Positions 8,565 to 17,620 of a stretch of DNA of 64,000 bases are shown here, piece by piece. The stretch is from Gemmatimonadetes bacterium 2013_60CM_65_52. Its GTDB lineage: Bacteria; Gemmatimonadota; Gemmatimonadetes; Gemmatimonadales; Gemmatimonadaceae. The first letter of the stretch is position 1; every line of letters starts with the position of its first letter. The position numbers and the translations under genes were made by a program. The notes below the pieces were generated by a model. The model was not told the DNA's origin and ran no database searches. It worked only from the letters and a program-made list of their open reading frames with translations. The DNA is taken from NCBI GenBank assembly GCA_002215645.1, contig NGFI01000003.1, forward strand, positions 54,507 through 118,506, in the 5' to 3' direction.

Positions 8565-10154
8565 ATGACTCGAAGCACGGCGGAGCGGCGACGCAGCCCA
8601 TCCAGGCCGACCGGCGAGGCTGGAATCAGCATGAATCGTAGCGCCAGCACTCCGGACGCTCCCACGCCCGCGTCTCCCGACGGCGGGCGCGATTCCCAGT
8701 CGATTCCGGCGCAGCAGCTCGTCTCGCGGCTCGAGGCGCGCCAGCATGTCCTCGCGCTACAACGCCGCCGATTCTGGCGCGAGCTTGCGTTCGCCTTCGC
8801 GATTCTCGCCGCCGACGCGCTGACCATCGCGGTCGTCTTCGTGCTGCTCGCGCGGATTCCGATGCGCGTCGATCCGTTGCACGCGGAGTTCGTGAAAGGG
8901 CTCATCCCAACGAACCCGCCGGCACTGCTCCGCCGCATCACGCTGCTGTTGTTCTGTCTCACGGCAACACGGGCATACTCCCAGAGCCAGCACGGAGAGC
9001 AGCGCGACCGTATCGCGCTCGCCATCGTGCTCGGCATCGTGCTCCCGCGCTGGACGGAGCTCCTTACGACGCAGTTCGTCCCACGCGTGACGGTGATCAC
9101 GGCGGTCGTCCTGCTGCTGTGGCTCGCGCTGGTGCTGCAGCGCCGCGCGGCGTCCGTCGCCATGCAGACGTTCGACCCCCGCCGGCTGGACCAGGAGCGG
9201 ACCCTGCTCGTCGGCTTGCGCCAGCAGCTCAACACCTTCCTCCGCGAGCAGGTGGATCACAGTGCCCCATCGCCGTCGGTGTATGAGATAGCGCCCGAGT
9301 GGCCGCGCGAGCAGCAGGAAAGCTGGCACATGCTCTATGAGGAAGTCCATGCGGCCAAGGCGGACGCGATCATTCTCGTCGGACCGCTGAGCGACGACGC
9401 ACTCCAGACGGTTCTCATCGCGGGGTCGAGCGCCGGATGTCGCGTGTTCGGTTTGCGGCGGCGGCCCCTGCGCGAGATGAACAATCCCACGCTGATTCGT
9501 CGAGGCGAAGGTCCCATTGCGCTGCTCAGCAGCCCAGCGCTGTTGGGATGGCAGCTGGTCGTGAAACGGATGCTGGACGTGACCGGAGCCGTGGCCGGGA
9601 TGATCATCCTTTCCCCGATCATGGCCGTGTGTGCCGTGCTCGTGAAGCTGACGTCCCCCGGCCCCATACTCTTCACGCAGACGCGCGTGGGATTGGGCGG
9701 GGAGCCGTTCCCGATGCTCAAGCTCCGCACGATGGTGCAGGACGCCGAGGCACGACAGGCGGAAGTGGCGATGGCGAACGTGTACAGCGATCCGCAACTG
9801 TTCAAGATTGCCGGAGATCCGCGCATCACGAAGGTTGGCCAGTTCCTCCGCCGCAGCAGCCTCGACGAGCTTCCGCAGCTCTGGAACGTGCTGCGCGGCG
9901 AGATGTCGCTCGTGGGACCTCGCCCCCCGCTGCCGCGAGAAGTGGAGAAGTACAAGGTGCGTCACTTCGTCCGCTTCGAGGTCGTGCCGGGCATTACCGG
10001 TCCGTGGCAGGTCAGCGGGCGAAACACCATCACCAGCTTCGACGACGTCATCAAGCTCGAGCAGACCTATATCAGCGACTGGACGGTCTGGCGCGATCTC
10101 CTCCTGTTGCTCCGAACCATCCCAGCCGTCCTGAGTATGCGCGGCGCGCTTTGA
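8565..10154 (+). CDS. Exopolysaccharide polyprenyl-phosphate glycosylphosphotransferase (initiating sugar transferase)
   Basis: 529 aa (ATG 8631, giving MNRSASTPD, is an alternative start). The N-terminal half has about four hydrophobic segments (residues about 65-210), then a nucleotide-binding-like region. The C-terminal third is a typical bacterial sugar transferase domain: membrane re-entrant helix RMLDVTGAVAGMI, then SPGPILFTQTRVG, KLRTMV, LRRSSLDELPQLWNVL and GEMSLVGPRPPLP. It would move a sugar-1-phosphate from a UDP-sugar to undecaprenyl phosphate at the inner membrane, starting repeat-unit synthesis. It is the first gene of the export and assembly block that follows. Confidence 0.92.
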   Translation: MTRSTAERRRSPSRPTGEAGISMNRSASTPDAPTPASPDGGRDSQSIPAQQLVSRLEARQHVLALQRRRFWRELAFAFAILAADALTIAVVFVLLARIPMRVDPLHAEFVKGLIPTNPPALLRRITLLLFCLTATRAYSQSQHGEQRDRIALAIVLGIVLPRWTELLTTQFVPRVTVITAVVLLLWLALVLQRRAASVAMQTFDPRRLDQERTLLVGLRQQLNTFLREQVDHSAPSPSVYEIAPEWPREQQESWHMLYEEVHAAKADAIILVGPLSDDALQTVLIAGSSAGCRVFGLRRRPLREMNNPTLIRRGEGPIALLSSPALLGWQLVVKRMLDVTGAVAGMIILSPIMAVCAVLVKLTSPGPILFTQTRVGLGGEPFPMLKLRTMVQDAEARQAEVAMANVYSDPQLFKIAGDPRITKVGQFLRRSSLDELPQLWNVLRGEMSLVGPRPPLPREVEKYKVRHFVRFEVVPGITGPWQVSGRNTITSFDDVIKLEQTYISDWTVWRDLLLLLRTIPAVLSMRGAL

Positions 10155-10173
10155 TGCCTACCCCTCCAGCCGC

Positions 10174-10914
10174 TTGCGTCTTCTGCAACTGTTCCCACCC
10201 GATCTGACAATCAACGTGTCCTTCGACCTCCCCCGCCGCGACGAGTGCGCGCGGGCTTCTCGTGGAGCAGTCCGGTATGTCGCGCTGCTCGCCACGGTGG
10301 CGTTGGCGGCATGCATTCCCGCGATCCCGGTGCCGCCGTCGGTGCAGCCGCTCACACATGGCGCGTCGCAGTGGCTCGTGGAACCCGGCGACGTAATTCG
10401 CCAGCGCGTGTGGATGAGCCCGGAGCAATCGGGCGATCTCCCCGTGAACGAGCGTGGGCAAGTGCTCGTGCCCACGGTGGGGCGTCTGACGGTCACGGGC
10501 ATGACGCCGAGCGCGGTGGAATCCGCCATCCTGAAGAGCTATTCGGGGCGCCTGGATTCGTCGCGAATCGAAGTCACGTTCCTGCGTCCGGTGTCGGTGG
10601 TGGGCGGCGTCAAGCTGCCGGGCATCCAGCTCGCGGATCCATCAGCGTCGGTGCTCTCCCTCATCGCGCGCGCCGGCGGCCCCAATCATCCGGGCGGCGA
10701 TCTGCGCGCCTTCCTGCTCCGCGTGGGCGAGCCCGTGCACGAGATCTCCACGGGCGACCGCGTCTCGGACCTCGGCATCCGGTCCACCGATCAGCTCTAT
10801 GCAATGGACCCTCCGTTCATCGTTCGTAACGACATCGGGGTCCGCACCACCATCGAGTCCGTCCAGCTCGTCGGCTCCATTCTCACGCTCATCCTGCTCA
10901 TCACACGCCGGTAG
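10174..10914 (+). CDS. Polysaccharide export (Wza-like) lipoprotein
   Basis: 246 aa from the ATG; a GTG at 10216 is an equally plausible start. A hydrophobic segment ends in the lipobox LAAC (VALLATVALAAC). The body matches the Poly_export/SLBB arrangement: LVEPGDVIRQRVW (export-domain start), VPTVGRLTVTGMTPSAVE, and a SLBB-like segment with GGVKLPGIQLADPSASVLSLIARAGG. A hydrophobic C-terminal helix (VQLVGSILTLILLI) could be the outer-membrane segment seen in Wza. Shorter than E. coli Wza. It lies directly before the Wzc-like kinase, as in Wza-Wzc loci. Confidence 0.85.
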   Translation: MRLLQLFPPDLTINVSFDLPRRDECARASRGAVRYVALLATVALAACIPAIPVPPSVQPLTHGASQWLVEPGDVIRQRVWMSPEQSGDLPVNERGQVLVPTVGRLTVTGMTPSAVESAILKSYSGRLDSSRIEVTFLRPVSVVGGVKLPGIQLADPSASVLSLIARAGGPNHPGGDLRAFLLRVGEPVHEISTGDRVSDLGIRSTDQLYAMDPPFIVRNDIGVRTTIESVQLVGSILTLILLITRR

Positions 10915-10938
10915 TCCGGTCTCCGACCTCTTCTGACC

Positions 10939-13314
10939 ATGGAAGCGCTTCCCGCACCGCTGCTCACCGACTCATCGCCCGATCTCGATCTTCGCCGTGT
11001 CTGGGCGACGGTCGCTCGCAGCGCATGGCTCATACTCGGATGCGTCCTCCTCTCGCTCGGGGCCGGCGTAGTGGCGGTGAGGAGAATGGATCCCGTCTAT
11101 CAGGCGACGGCGTCCATTCGGATCGACCCGCGCGGCGAAAGCAGCCCCGCCGCCGCGTTCTACGGTGTGACCTCCGACAACACGAACCTCATGGCCACGG
11201 CGATGGAGGTGCTGACCAGCCGTTCGCTGGCCAATGACGTCGCCGACACGCTGGGCCTGCGGCTGCAGCTCGACGAGCCGCGTCGCACTCCGCGTAGCGC
11301 CGTGATTGCAAGCGCACACGTGGACAGTCTTGCTCCGCTGGTGTCGTACCGGCTCGTGCCGGGGGCCGGCGGCTCGGTCTCCGTACGCGACCTCTCGAAC
11401 CGGCCGCTCCGCTCCGTGCGCGGGAGCGCGCTGATCGCCCTTCCTGGCATCACGTTCCGGCTTCGCGACTCTCTGCTCACGTCGGGCCCGGCTCTGGTGC
11501 GCGTGACGTCACTCGAGGACGCATCCAATCTGGTGCGGTCGCGCGTGACGGTGGCCCAACCGAATCAGAATGCCAACATCCTGACCGTGCGTTACGAGGG
11601 GAACGATCCCGTCCTCGTGCGCGACATCTCCAACGCGCTGGCCGAGCGTTACGTGCGCAAGCGGCTCGACGCGGAAAAGGCTGGTGCGCGCAGCCGCGTT
11701 GCATTGCTCAAGCGGCAGCTCGACACCCTGTCCGGCGAGATGGGCCTGCGCGAGAACGCCATGACGGCGTTCCTCCAGGCGAACAACATCATCAGCGTGC
11801 AGAACTCGGAGACCCAGCAGACCGCGGAGCTTCAGCATCTGTCTGACATCCGCATGGCGTACATCATCGACCGCGACGCGATGGTCGCGTCGCTCCAGCA
11901 GCTCGAGTCGACGAAGGGCCCCGAGGAGACGCGGCAGGCGTTCGAGCGCGTCCTCTCGACCCCCGCATTTCTGCGCGCACAGAACACGTACAGCCCCGCG
12001 ACGCAGTTCGTGGAGCGACTCCGCCGCCAGGAGGATGAGCTGACGACCGTTCGTCGCCGCCTGAACCCCAGCGATCCCGACATCAAGGTGATCGAGAATC
12101 AGATCGCGCAGACGAAGCGCGACATCGAAAGCACCGTGCGGAATTTCATCAACGGCACGACGGAGCAGGTCCGCGGCGTGGACCGCCGGATCGCGGAACT
12201 CCGCAGCTCGGTGAAGGCGCTGCCGATGCAGGACGTGGAGTATCAGCGGCTGACGCGCGCCCAGAAGGGCGTGGAAGACATCATGACGCAGGTGCAGGGA
12301 CGGCTGAAGGAGGCGGAGATCAACGCGGCGGTGCAGGACTCGACCGCCGAGGTGCTCGATCGCGCCGTGCTGCCGACTGGCTCTCTTGGCACGTCGCGTC
12401 CGGTGATCTTCGCGGTGGCGCTCTTCTCGGGACTCATCGTCGGCGTCGCCGTGGCGTTCCTGCGCGACTGGCTCGACACGACCGTGCACAACGAGTCCGA
12501 CGTCACGTCCATCACCGGTGCGCCGGTGATCGGCATCATCCCGAACCTGCGCCAGGAAGCGCTATCCGCGCGATACCGATCGCTGGTGAGCGGAGAATTC
12601 CCGGCGCTCGGCCTGCCGGCCGGCAAGGCGCGTGAAGGGGAAACGCAGACCATGGCCGCCGAAGCGTATCGCGCGCTGCGCACGAACCTGAGCTACGTCA
12701 CGCCGGCGCGGCCGCCGCGGGTCATTGTGCTCACGAGTGCGCTCTCCGGCGACGGCAAGACGACCAGCGCCGCGAATCTGGCGGTGACGCTCGCGCAGCA
12801 GAACAAGCGCGTGCTGCTGATCGACGCCGAGACGCGCCGTGGAAACCTGCATACGCTGTTCGGCATCGAGGCCCAGCCCGGATTCTTCGACTTGCTGTAC
12901 GGTCAGGCGACACCCGGCGAGTGCATCCGCCGCGTCGCGCTCGAGGGTACCGGCCACCTCGACGTGCTGCCCTCGGGCGGTGCGCCCAATGCAAATGCCG
13001 CCGACTTGCTGGTGGCGGGCCGGCTCGCGCCATTCTTCGAGCGGCTGCGGCAGCAGTACGATTACGTGCTCATCGATACGCCGCCGCTCAATCTCTTCAC
13101 GGATGCGGCGCTGATCGGCGCGCACGCCGACGCGACACTGCTGGTGGCGCGCGCAGATCGGACTGAGCGCCAGGCCCTTCGATTCGCGGTCTTGCAGCTC
13201 AAGCACGTGCAAGCGAACCTGGCCGGTGCCATTCTCAATGGCGTCGATCTCCGCCGGAACTCGCGGTACCGCGGCGGTTACGACTTCGGCCGGTATGGCG
13301 CGTACTACAACTAG
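10939..13314 (+). CDS. Wzz/Wzc-type chain-length regulator fused to BY-kinase
   Basis: 791 aa. The N-terminal Wzz domain starts with a TM helix (about 25-50, AWLILGCVLLSLGAGVV). Long periplasmic coiled coils follow, then a second TM around 490-515 and a cytoplasmic kinase. The kinase has Walker A SGDGKTTSAAN (about 600), Walker A' LLIDAETRRGNLH (about 627) and Walker B YVLIDTPPLN (about 709). The tail RNSRYRGGYDFGRYGAYYN is a tyrosine cluster for autophosphorylation. This is the inner-membrane tyrosine kinase that controls chain length and export with the Wza-like protein immediately upstream. All expected motifs are present. Confidence 0.93.
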   Translation: MEALPAPLLTDSSPDLDLRRVWATVARSAWLILGCVLLSLGAGVVAVRRMDPVYQATASIRIDPRGESSPAAAFYGVTSDNTNLMATAMEVLTSRSLANDVADTLGLRLQLDEPRRTPRSAVIASAHVDSLAPLVSYRLVPGAGGSVSVRDLSNRPLRSVRGSALIALPGITFRLRDSLLTSGPALVRVTSLEDASNLVRSRVTVAQPNQNANILTVRYEGNDPVLVRDISNALAERYVRKRLDAEKAGARSRVALLKRQLDTLSGEMGLRENAMTAFLQANNIISVQNSETQQTAELQHLSDIRMAYIIDRDAMVASLQQLESTKGPEETRQAFERVLSTPAFLRAQNTYSPATQFVERLRRQEDELTTVRRRLNPSDPDIKVIENQIAQTKRDIESTVRNFINGTTEQVRGVDRRIAELRSSVKALPMQDVEYQRLTRAQKGVEDIMTQVQGRLKEAEINAAVQDSTAEVLDRAVLPTGSLGTSRPVIFAVALFSGLIVGVAVAFLRDWLDTTVHNESDVTSITGAPVIGIIPNLRQEALSARYRSLVSGEFPALGLPAGKAREGETQTMAAEAYRALRTNLSYVTPARPPRVIVLTSALSGDGKTTSAANLAVTLAQQNKRVLLIDAETRRGNLHTLFGIEAQPGFFDLLYGQATPGECIRRVALEGTGHLDVLPSGGAPNANAADLLVAGRLAPFFERLRQQYDYVLIDTPPLNLFTDAALIGAHADATLLVARADRTERQALRFAVLQLKHVQANLAGAILNGVDLRRNSRYRGGYDFGRYGAYYN

Positions 13315-13326
13315 CAGGCGGCCTTG

Positions 13327-13992
13327 ATGCTCGCGAGACGTTCACATCATCACTCGCTCGCGTGGCGAGTCGGTCGGGCAATCGAGAACGCCGGCGCGAA
13401 ACGGCCGGTCGTGTCGCGCACGGGTCCGGCGTGGGTGTTCGGTCTCATGGGCGTGGCCGCCGAAGCGTTTCTCGCGCCGTTGGTGCTGGCGGCGACGTTC
13501 GGCGTGGGGCTGCTGACGTATCTCCTTCTGGACACGCCCTGGACGCGCGTGCGTGCGCAGCAGCGCCCGAGATTCGTGTCCGTGCGTATTCTCTACCTGA
13601 ACACGCTCATCGTGGTCGGCTTCTGGCTGGCCGTGATGTTCACGTTCAGCGCGGCGGATCCCACGGTGAGCAAGGGCGTGGAGCAGCGGCTGCCCAAGCT
13701 GCTCGAGGTGGCGACCACGACCGACCTGCGGTCGCTGGTGAATCTGAAACACGCGGTGCTCACGGCCAGGAGTGCCGAGGCACCGATAACCGAGACGAGC
13801 TCCACGTGGTTCGACGTCTTCGTGCATGGCATCGTCTCCGCGCTTGCCCTGAACTTTCTCCTGTATGGCATCGTGATCGCACGCCGGCGGCAGCGCGCTC
13901 GTCATACGGGACGCCGCAGCTCGCGCGGCGCACTTCGATACGACTCCATGGTCGGGCTGTTCGTCGATGAGGACCGCGGCGCCGCCCACTGA
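13327..13992 (+). CDS. Membrane protein of unknown function in the polysaccharide locus
   Basis: 221 aa from ATG 13327 (a TTG three bases earlier is also in frame). Hydrophobic segments lie near residues 40-75, 90-112 and 160-185. No family is recognised. It sits 12 bp after the BY-kinase and its end overlaps the start of the O-antigen ligase-like gene by 26 bp, so translation is probably coupled within the same operon. A structural role in the assembly complex is possible but only inferred from position. Confidence 0.7.
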   Translation: MLARRSHHHSLAWRVGRAIENAGAKRPVVSRTGPAWVFGLMGVAAEAFLAPLVLAATFGVGLLTYLLLDTPWTRVRAQQRPRFVSVRILYLNTLIVVGFWLAVMFTFSAADPTVSKGVEQRLPKLLEVATTTDLRSLVNLKHAVLTARSAEAPITETSSTWFDVFVHGIVSALALNFLLYGIVIARRRQRARHTGRRSSRGALRYDSMVGLFVDEDRGAAH

Positions 13993-15505
13993 TCCGCGGC
14001 AGCGGTTGGTCGCGGGATCCGACCACCTTCCGCCGGCGGAGACGACAGCCGTCCAGATCGACGCCGCGCCGAGGGACGCCGCGAGCATGGTGGCGCTCGT
14101 CGTGTTCGCGGCGTATGTCGCCATCTCGCTGGCCGGGGTCGGCGGCCGACTGCTCACCGTCACCTATCCGGCAGCCTGCCTGCTGGTAGGGTTGCTGACC
14201 TATGTGCGGAGCCGCACGAGCTACCTGGCGTTCGTGTGGTGGCTCTGGTTGCTCACGCCGTTCGTTCGTCGCGTGTTCGACCTCCACTATGGTTTTCATC
14301 CGACGAGCCCTCTGCTTCTCGGGCCGCTGCTCGCCAGCGGCGTGGCCGTGCTCACGGTGATCCGCCGGTTCCGGATGCTTCGGAGCAGCGCATACGTTCC
14401 GTTTCTCGTGGCCGGTGCGGCGCTGGCGTACGCGTTTCTGATCGGGCTCATTCGGCAGTCGGTGGCCGCCGCGACATACGACCTGCTCACGTGGATCGCG
14501 CCACTGGTGTTCGGAATGCACCTGGCGTTGGAGTGGCGGCGGTTCCCCGTCACGCGGAAGGCCATCACGTCGAACGTGTTGTGGGGGCTGCTCCTCACGT
14601 CGGCGTATGCTGTCGCGCAGTTCATCGATCCGCCGCTGTGGGATCGCGTCTGGGTCGTGAGTGCCGAGATGGCGAGCGTCGGCGCGCCAATGCCGTTTCT
14701 GATTCGTGTGTTCAGCACGCTCAATGCCCCCGGCCCGTTTTCCGTCATGCTCGTCTTCGCGCTGCTGATCGGGCTTGCGTCGCCGCAGCGGTGGCGATTC
14801 GTGGCGCTTGCGCTGGGTCTCGTGGCGCTCGTGCTCACGAAAGGCCGGTCGGCCTGGGGCGCGTTCTTGCTGGGCGCCGTCGTGATGCAACTCCGGCAGC
14901 CGCTCCGCTCGCTGCCGCGGCAGTGGATCGCGTTGCTGGCGGTGCTGATGCTTGCGGCGCCGGTCATCACGCAGCCCCGAGTGATGTCGGTGCTGACGCG
15001 CCGAGCCGCGACGCTACGTAACGTCGAGCAGGATTACAGCTTCAAGAATCGCGTCACGTTCACGCGGTTCGCCATCTCGAACATGTCCGCCAATCCCGCC
15101 GGATGGGGACTTGGGTACCTCGGCGGAGCGAGCAAACTGTTGCGAGGCAGCAAGGCGGGATTCGCGCTCGACAGCGGACCATTGGAGATCTACAGCGTCA
15201 TGGGATGGCTCGGCGGGACGCTCTTCATGCTCGCGCTGGCGGCGATCATTCTGCCCATTGCCCGAAGTCGAAGGGTGCGATTCGAGCCCGTCACGAGCGC
15301 GGCGGTGTCGGTGGTCGTCGCGCTGATCTTCGCCTCGTTCTTCGGGAACATCTTCAACAGCGTATCGGGATTTTTCTTCTGGAGCGCCGTGGGACTCGCT
15401 ACGGCCGGCAGGACGTACGCCGGCGCCACGGACCTGTTGCAGCGCTATGCAGGGCACAGTGAGCTGCTCGCGCGCGCGCTGCCGCGTCGGCCCACCGCCG
15501 CATGA
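13967..15505 (+). CDS. O-antigen ligase/polymerase (Wzy/WaaL-like) membrane protein
   Basis: 512 aa with roughly 10-12 hydrophobic segments and the large loop near the C-terminal half typical of O-antigen ligase family proteins. Visible landmarks are RTSYLAFVWWLWLLTPFVRRVFD near the N-terminus, the segment LNAPGPFSVMLVFALLIGL, and KGRSAWGAFLLGAVV. Such proteins join lipid-linked oligosaccharides to the acceptor or polymerise repeat units at the periplasmic face. Neighbours (initiating transferase, Wza/Wzc-like proteins, ABC exporter) fit this. Which of the two reactions it performs cannot be decided from sequence. Confidence 0.8.
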   Translation: MRTAAPPTDPRQRLVAGSDHLPPAETTAVQIDAAPRDAASMVALVVFAAYVAISLAGVGGRLLTVTYPAACLLVGLLTYVRSRTSYLAFVWWLWLLTPFVRRVFDLHYGFHPTSPLLLGPLLASGVAVLTVIRRFRMLRSSAYVPFLVAGAALAYAFLIGLIRQSVAAATYDLLTWIAPLVFGMHLALEWRRFPVTRKAITSNVLWGLLLTSAYAVAQFIDPPLWDRVWVVSAEMASVGAPMPFLIRVFSTLNAPGPFSVMLVFALLIGLASPQRWRFVALALGLVALVLTKGRSAWGAFLLGAVVMQLRQPLRSLPRQWIALLAVLMLAAPVITQPRVMSVLTRRAATLRNVEQDYSFKNRVTFTRFAISNMSANPAGWGLGYLGGASKLLRGSKAGFALDSGPLEIYSVMGWLGGTLFMLALAAIILPIARSRRVRFEPVTSAAVSVVVALIFASFFGNIFNSVSGFFFWSAVGLATAGRTYAGATDLLQRYAGHSELLARALPRRPTAA

Positions 15506-16365
15506 CGCAACCCGCACCAGCGGGCGAATCGGAGCTCCATCTCGTTCCTCTGCGTCGCATCCGCTCCGATGCGCGGCGGACGCCGCTCGACCTGCCCGAG
15601 CTGTGGCGCTACCGCGATCTCTGGCTCACACTCGCGCTGCGCGACGTCAAGCTGCGCTATCGGCAAACGGCGCTCGGCATTGCGTGGGTCGTGTTGCTTC
15701 CCCTCATCGCGAGCGGCGTGTTCACGCTCGTGTTCGGCGTCGTGGCACATCTGCCCAGCGAAGGGAATCCGTACTTTCTCTTCGTGTTCGCCGGCTTTCT
15801 TGGCTGGACGGCGTTCCAGAACACGTTACAGCGCTGCAGCATCTCGCTGATCGGCAATACGACGCTGGTGACGAAGGTGTACTTCCCCCGGATCATGCTG
15901 CCGGCGTCGTCCGTGCTGGCATCGGTGCTCGACTTCGCGATCGGCGCGGTGATCCTCTTAGCGGTGCTTGCCGTGCGCGGCAGCTTTCCACCGTTGACGT
16001 CGCTGCTGCTGGTTCCGCTGTTGTTGTTTCTGCTGCAGTGTCTCGCGTTAGGAATGGGATTGTTCGCGGCGTCGCTGACGGTGCGCTTTCGCGACGTCAC
16101 CTACATCCTTCCCTTTCTCATCCAATTGCTCCTTTACGCGAGCCCGGTGGCGTATGGCGTGGCCGTGGTGCCGGACCGGCTGCGACGGTTCTATCTGCTG
16201 AATCCGGTGGCTCCGCTGCTGGACGCCATGCGGGCCGCGCTGCTGGGCAAGGGCGACGTCCACTGGAAGGCCGTGGGTGTATCGGGAGTCGTCAGTCTCG
16301 CGGTCCTGGCGGCGGGCACGCTCTACTTCCTCTATCAGGACCGGCTGAATGCGGACGTCATCTAG
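15502..16365 (+). CDS. ABC-2 type polysaccharide exporter permease (Wzm-like)
   Basis: 287 aa, starting within the stop of the O-antigen ligase-like gene (ATGA overlap). An N-terminal amphipathic segment ELWRYRDLWLTLALRDVKLRYRQT is characteristic of the TagG/Wzm family, followed by about six TM helices and the signature region SPVAYG...LYLLNPVAPLLDAMR-like near 215-240. It forms the membrane channel of a polysaccharide or lipopolysaccharide exporter with the ATPase encoded next. The presence of both a Wza/Wzc pair and an ABC exporter in one locus is unusual but not unique. Confidence 0.9.
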   Translation: MTQPAPAGESELHLVPLRRIRSDARRTPLDLPELWRYRDLWLTLALRDVKLRYRQTALGIAWVVLLPLIASGVFTLVFGVVAHLPSEGNPYFLFVFAGFLGWTAFQNTLQRCSISLIGNTTLVTKVYFPRIMLPASSVLASVLDFAIGAVILLAVLAVRGSFPPLTSLLLVPLLLFLLQCLALGMGLFAASLTVRFRDVTYILPFLIQLLLYASPVAYGVAVVPDRLRRFYLLNPVAPLLDAMRAALLGKGDVHWKAVGVSGVVSLAVLAAGTLYFLYQDRLNADVI

Positions 16366-17608
16366 GCGCGCCGGCCATGCGCTGTCCGTCCGGGGAATCG
16401 GCAAGGCGTACAACGTTGCCAATCGACAGGCGACCACGCTTGCGGAGTCCGTAAGCGACTGGGTCGGACGTGCGCGCACGGGGCGAAAGCGGGATCAGTT
16501 CTGGGCGTTGCAGGACGTCACCTGCGACATCGAGCAGGGCGAGATCCTCGGCCTCGTGGGGCGCAACGGCGCGGGCAAGTCCACCCTGCTCAAGATCATC
16601 GCGGGCGTGACGGCGCCCACGACGGGCGCGGTGGACGTCTACGGCAGGATCGGCTCGATGCTCGAGGTGGGCACGGGCTTTCATCCCGAGCTGACCGGGC
16701 GCGAAAACGTGTTCCTCAACGGCGCCTTCATCGGCATGCGTCGCGCGGAAATTCGCTCACGGTTCGACGAGATCGTCGAGTTCTCCGGCGTGAGCGACTT
16801 CCTGGATGTCCCCATCAAGCGATTCTCGAGCGGCATGCAGGTACGGCTGGCGTTCGCGGTGGCGGCGCACCTCGACGCCGACATCTTGCTCGTGGACGAA
16901 GTGCTCGCCGTCGGCGACCAGGCCTTTCAGGACAAGTGCCTTGGCAAGATGAAGGAGGTACGACAGAAGGAAGGGCGCACCGTGTTGTTCGTCAGCCACA
17001 ACCTTGCCGCCGTCGCCAACCTGTGCACTCGCGGGCTGCTGTTGAGTGGAGGCCGCGTCATCGCCGACGCATCGGCATCCGAGATCACACGTCTCTACTC
17101 GGCCGGCGTCGCCATTGCGGCGACGACCGACGAGGTGGATCTCACGCCGTTGCCGCGCTCGAAGCCGGCGGCCGCGCGGTGCACGAGCATTCGTGTGAAC
17201 GCGGTGGCGGAAGACGGTACGCCGCTGGACGGCATCACGCGCGGTTGCACGCTGGAAGTCGCCGTCACCGTGCAGGCGACCGACGCCGTCAATCGCGCGC
17301 TCCTCGGCGTCGAGGCGATGGACGAGCGTGGACGTCCCGCATTCGGCGTCTCGACCGACACCGTCGATGCGTGGATCGATCTGGCTGCCGGCGACCGGCG
17401 AACCGTCGTCGTACGTCTCCGGAACCTGCAAATCCGTCCGGGCCTCTATACTGTCGGTCTGACACTGACCACCGTGACCGACATGCTCGATGAGCTCGAC
17501 GCCGTGGTGCGGTTCGAGGTGACGCCGGAGCCGGGCGCTGGATACGAGCGCTGGCCGGGCTGGCCTGCCGCGGCATATGCGCCGCGATTCAGCGCAAGCG
17601 TCGGCTAG
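16349..17608 (+). CDS. Polysaccharide ABC exporter ATPase with C-terminal carbohydrate-binding domain (Wzt-like)
   Basis: 419 aa, overlapping the permease by 17 bp. The ATPase domain (about 10-250) has Walker A GLVGRNGAGKST, signature SSGMQVRLAFAVA, Walker B DILLVDEVLAVGD and the switch His in LFVSHNL. After the ATPase there is an extra beta-rich domain (about 275-415, RINVNAVAEDG-like start, ending FEVTPEPGAGYERW), matching the Wzt C-terminal domain that recognises the exported glycan's non-reducing end. This suggests export of a full-length, end-capped polymer. Confidence 0.92.
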   Translation: MRTSSRRAGHALSVRGIGKAYNVANRQATTLAESVSDWVGRARTGRKRDQFWALQDVTCDIEQGEILGLVGRNGAGKSTLLKIIAGVTAPTTGAVDVYGRIGSMLEVGTGFHPELTGRENVFLNGAFIGMRRAEIRSRFDEIVEFSGVSDFLDVPIKRFSSGMQVRLAFAVAAHLDADILLVDEVLAVGDQAFQDKCLGKMKEVRQKEGRTVLFVSHNLAAVANLCTRGLLLSGGRVIADASASEITRLYSAGVAIAATTDEVDLTPLPRSKPAAARCTSIRVNAVAEDGTPLDGITRGCTLEVAVTVQATDAVNRALLGVEAMDERGRPAFGVSTDTVDAWIDLAAGDRRTVVVRLRNLQIRPGLYTVGLTLTTVTDMLDELDAVVRFEVTPEPGAGYERWPGWPAAAYAPRFSASVG

Positions 17609-17620
17609 CATCGTCACGTC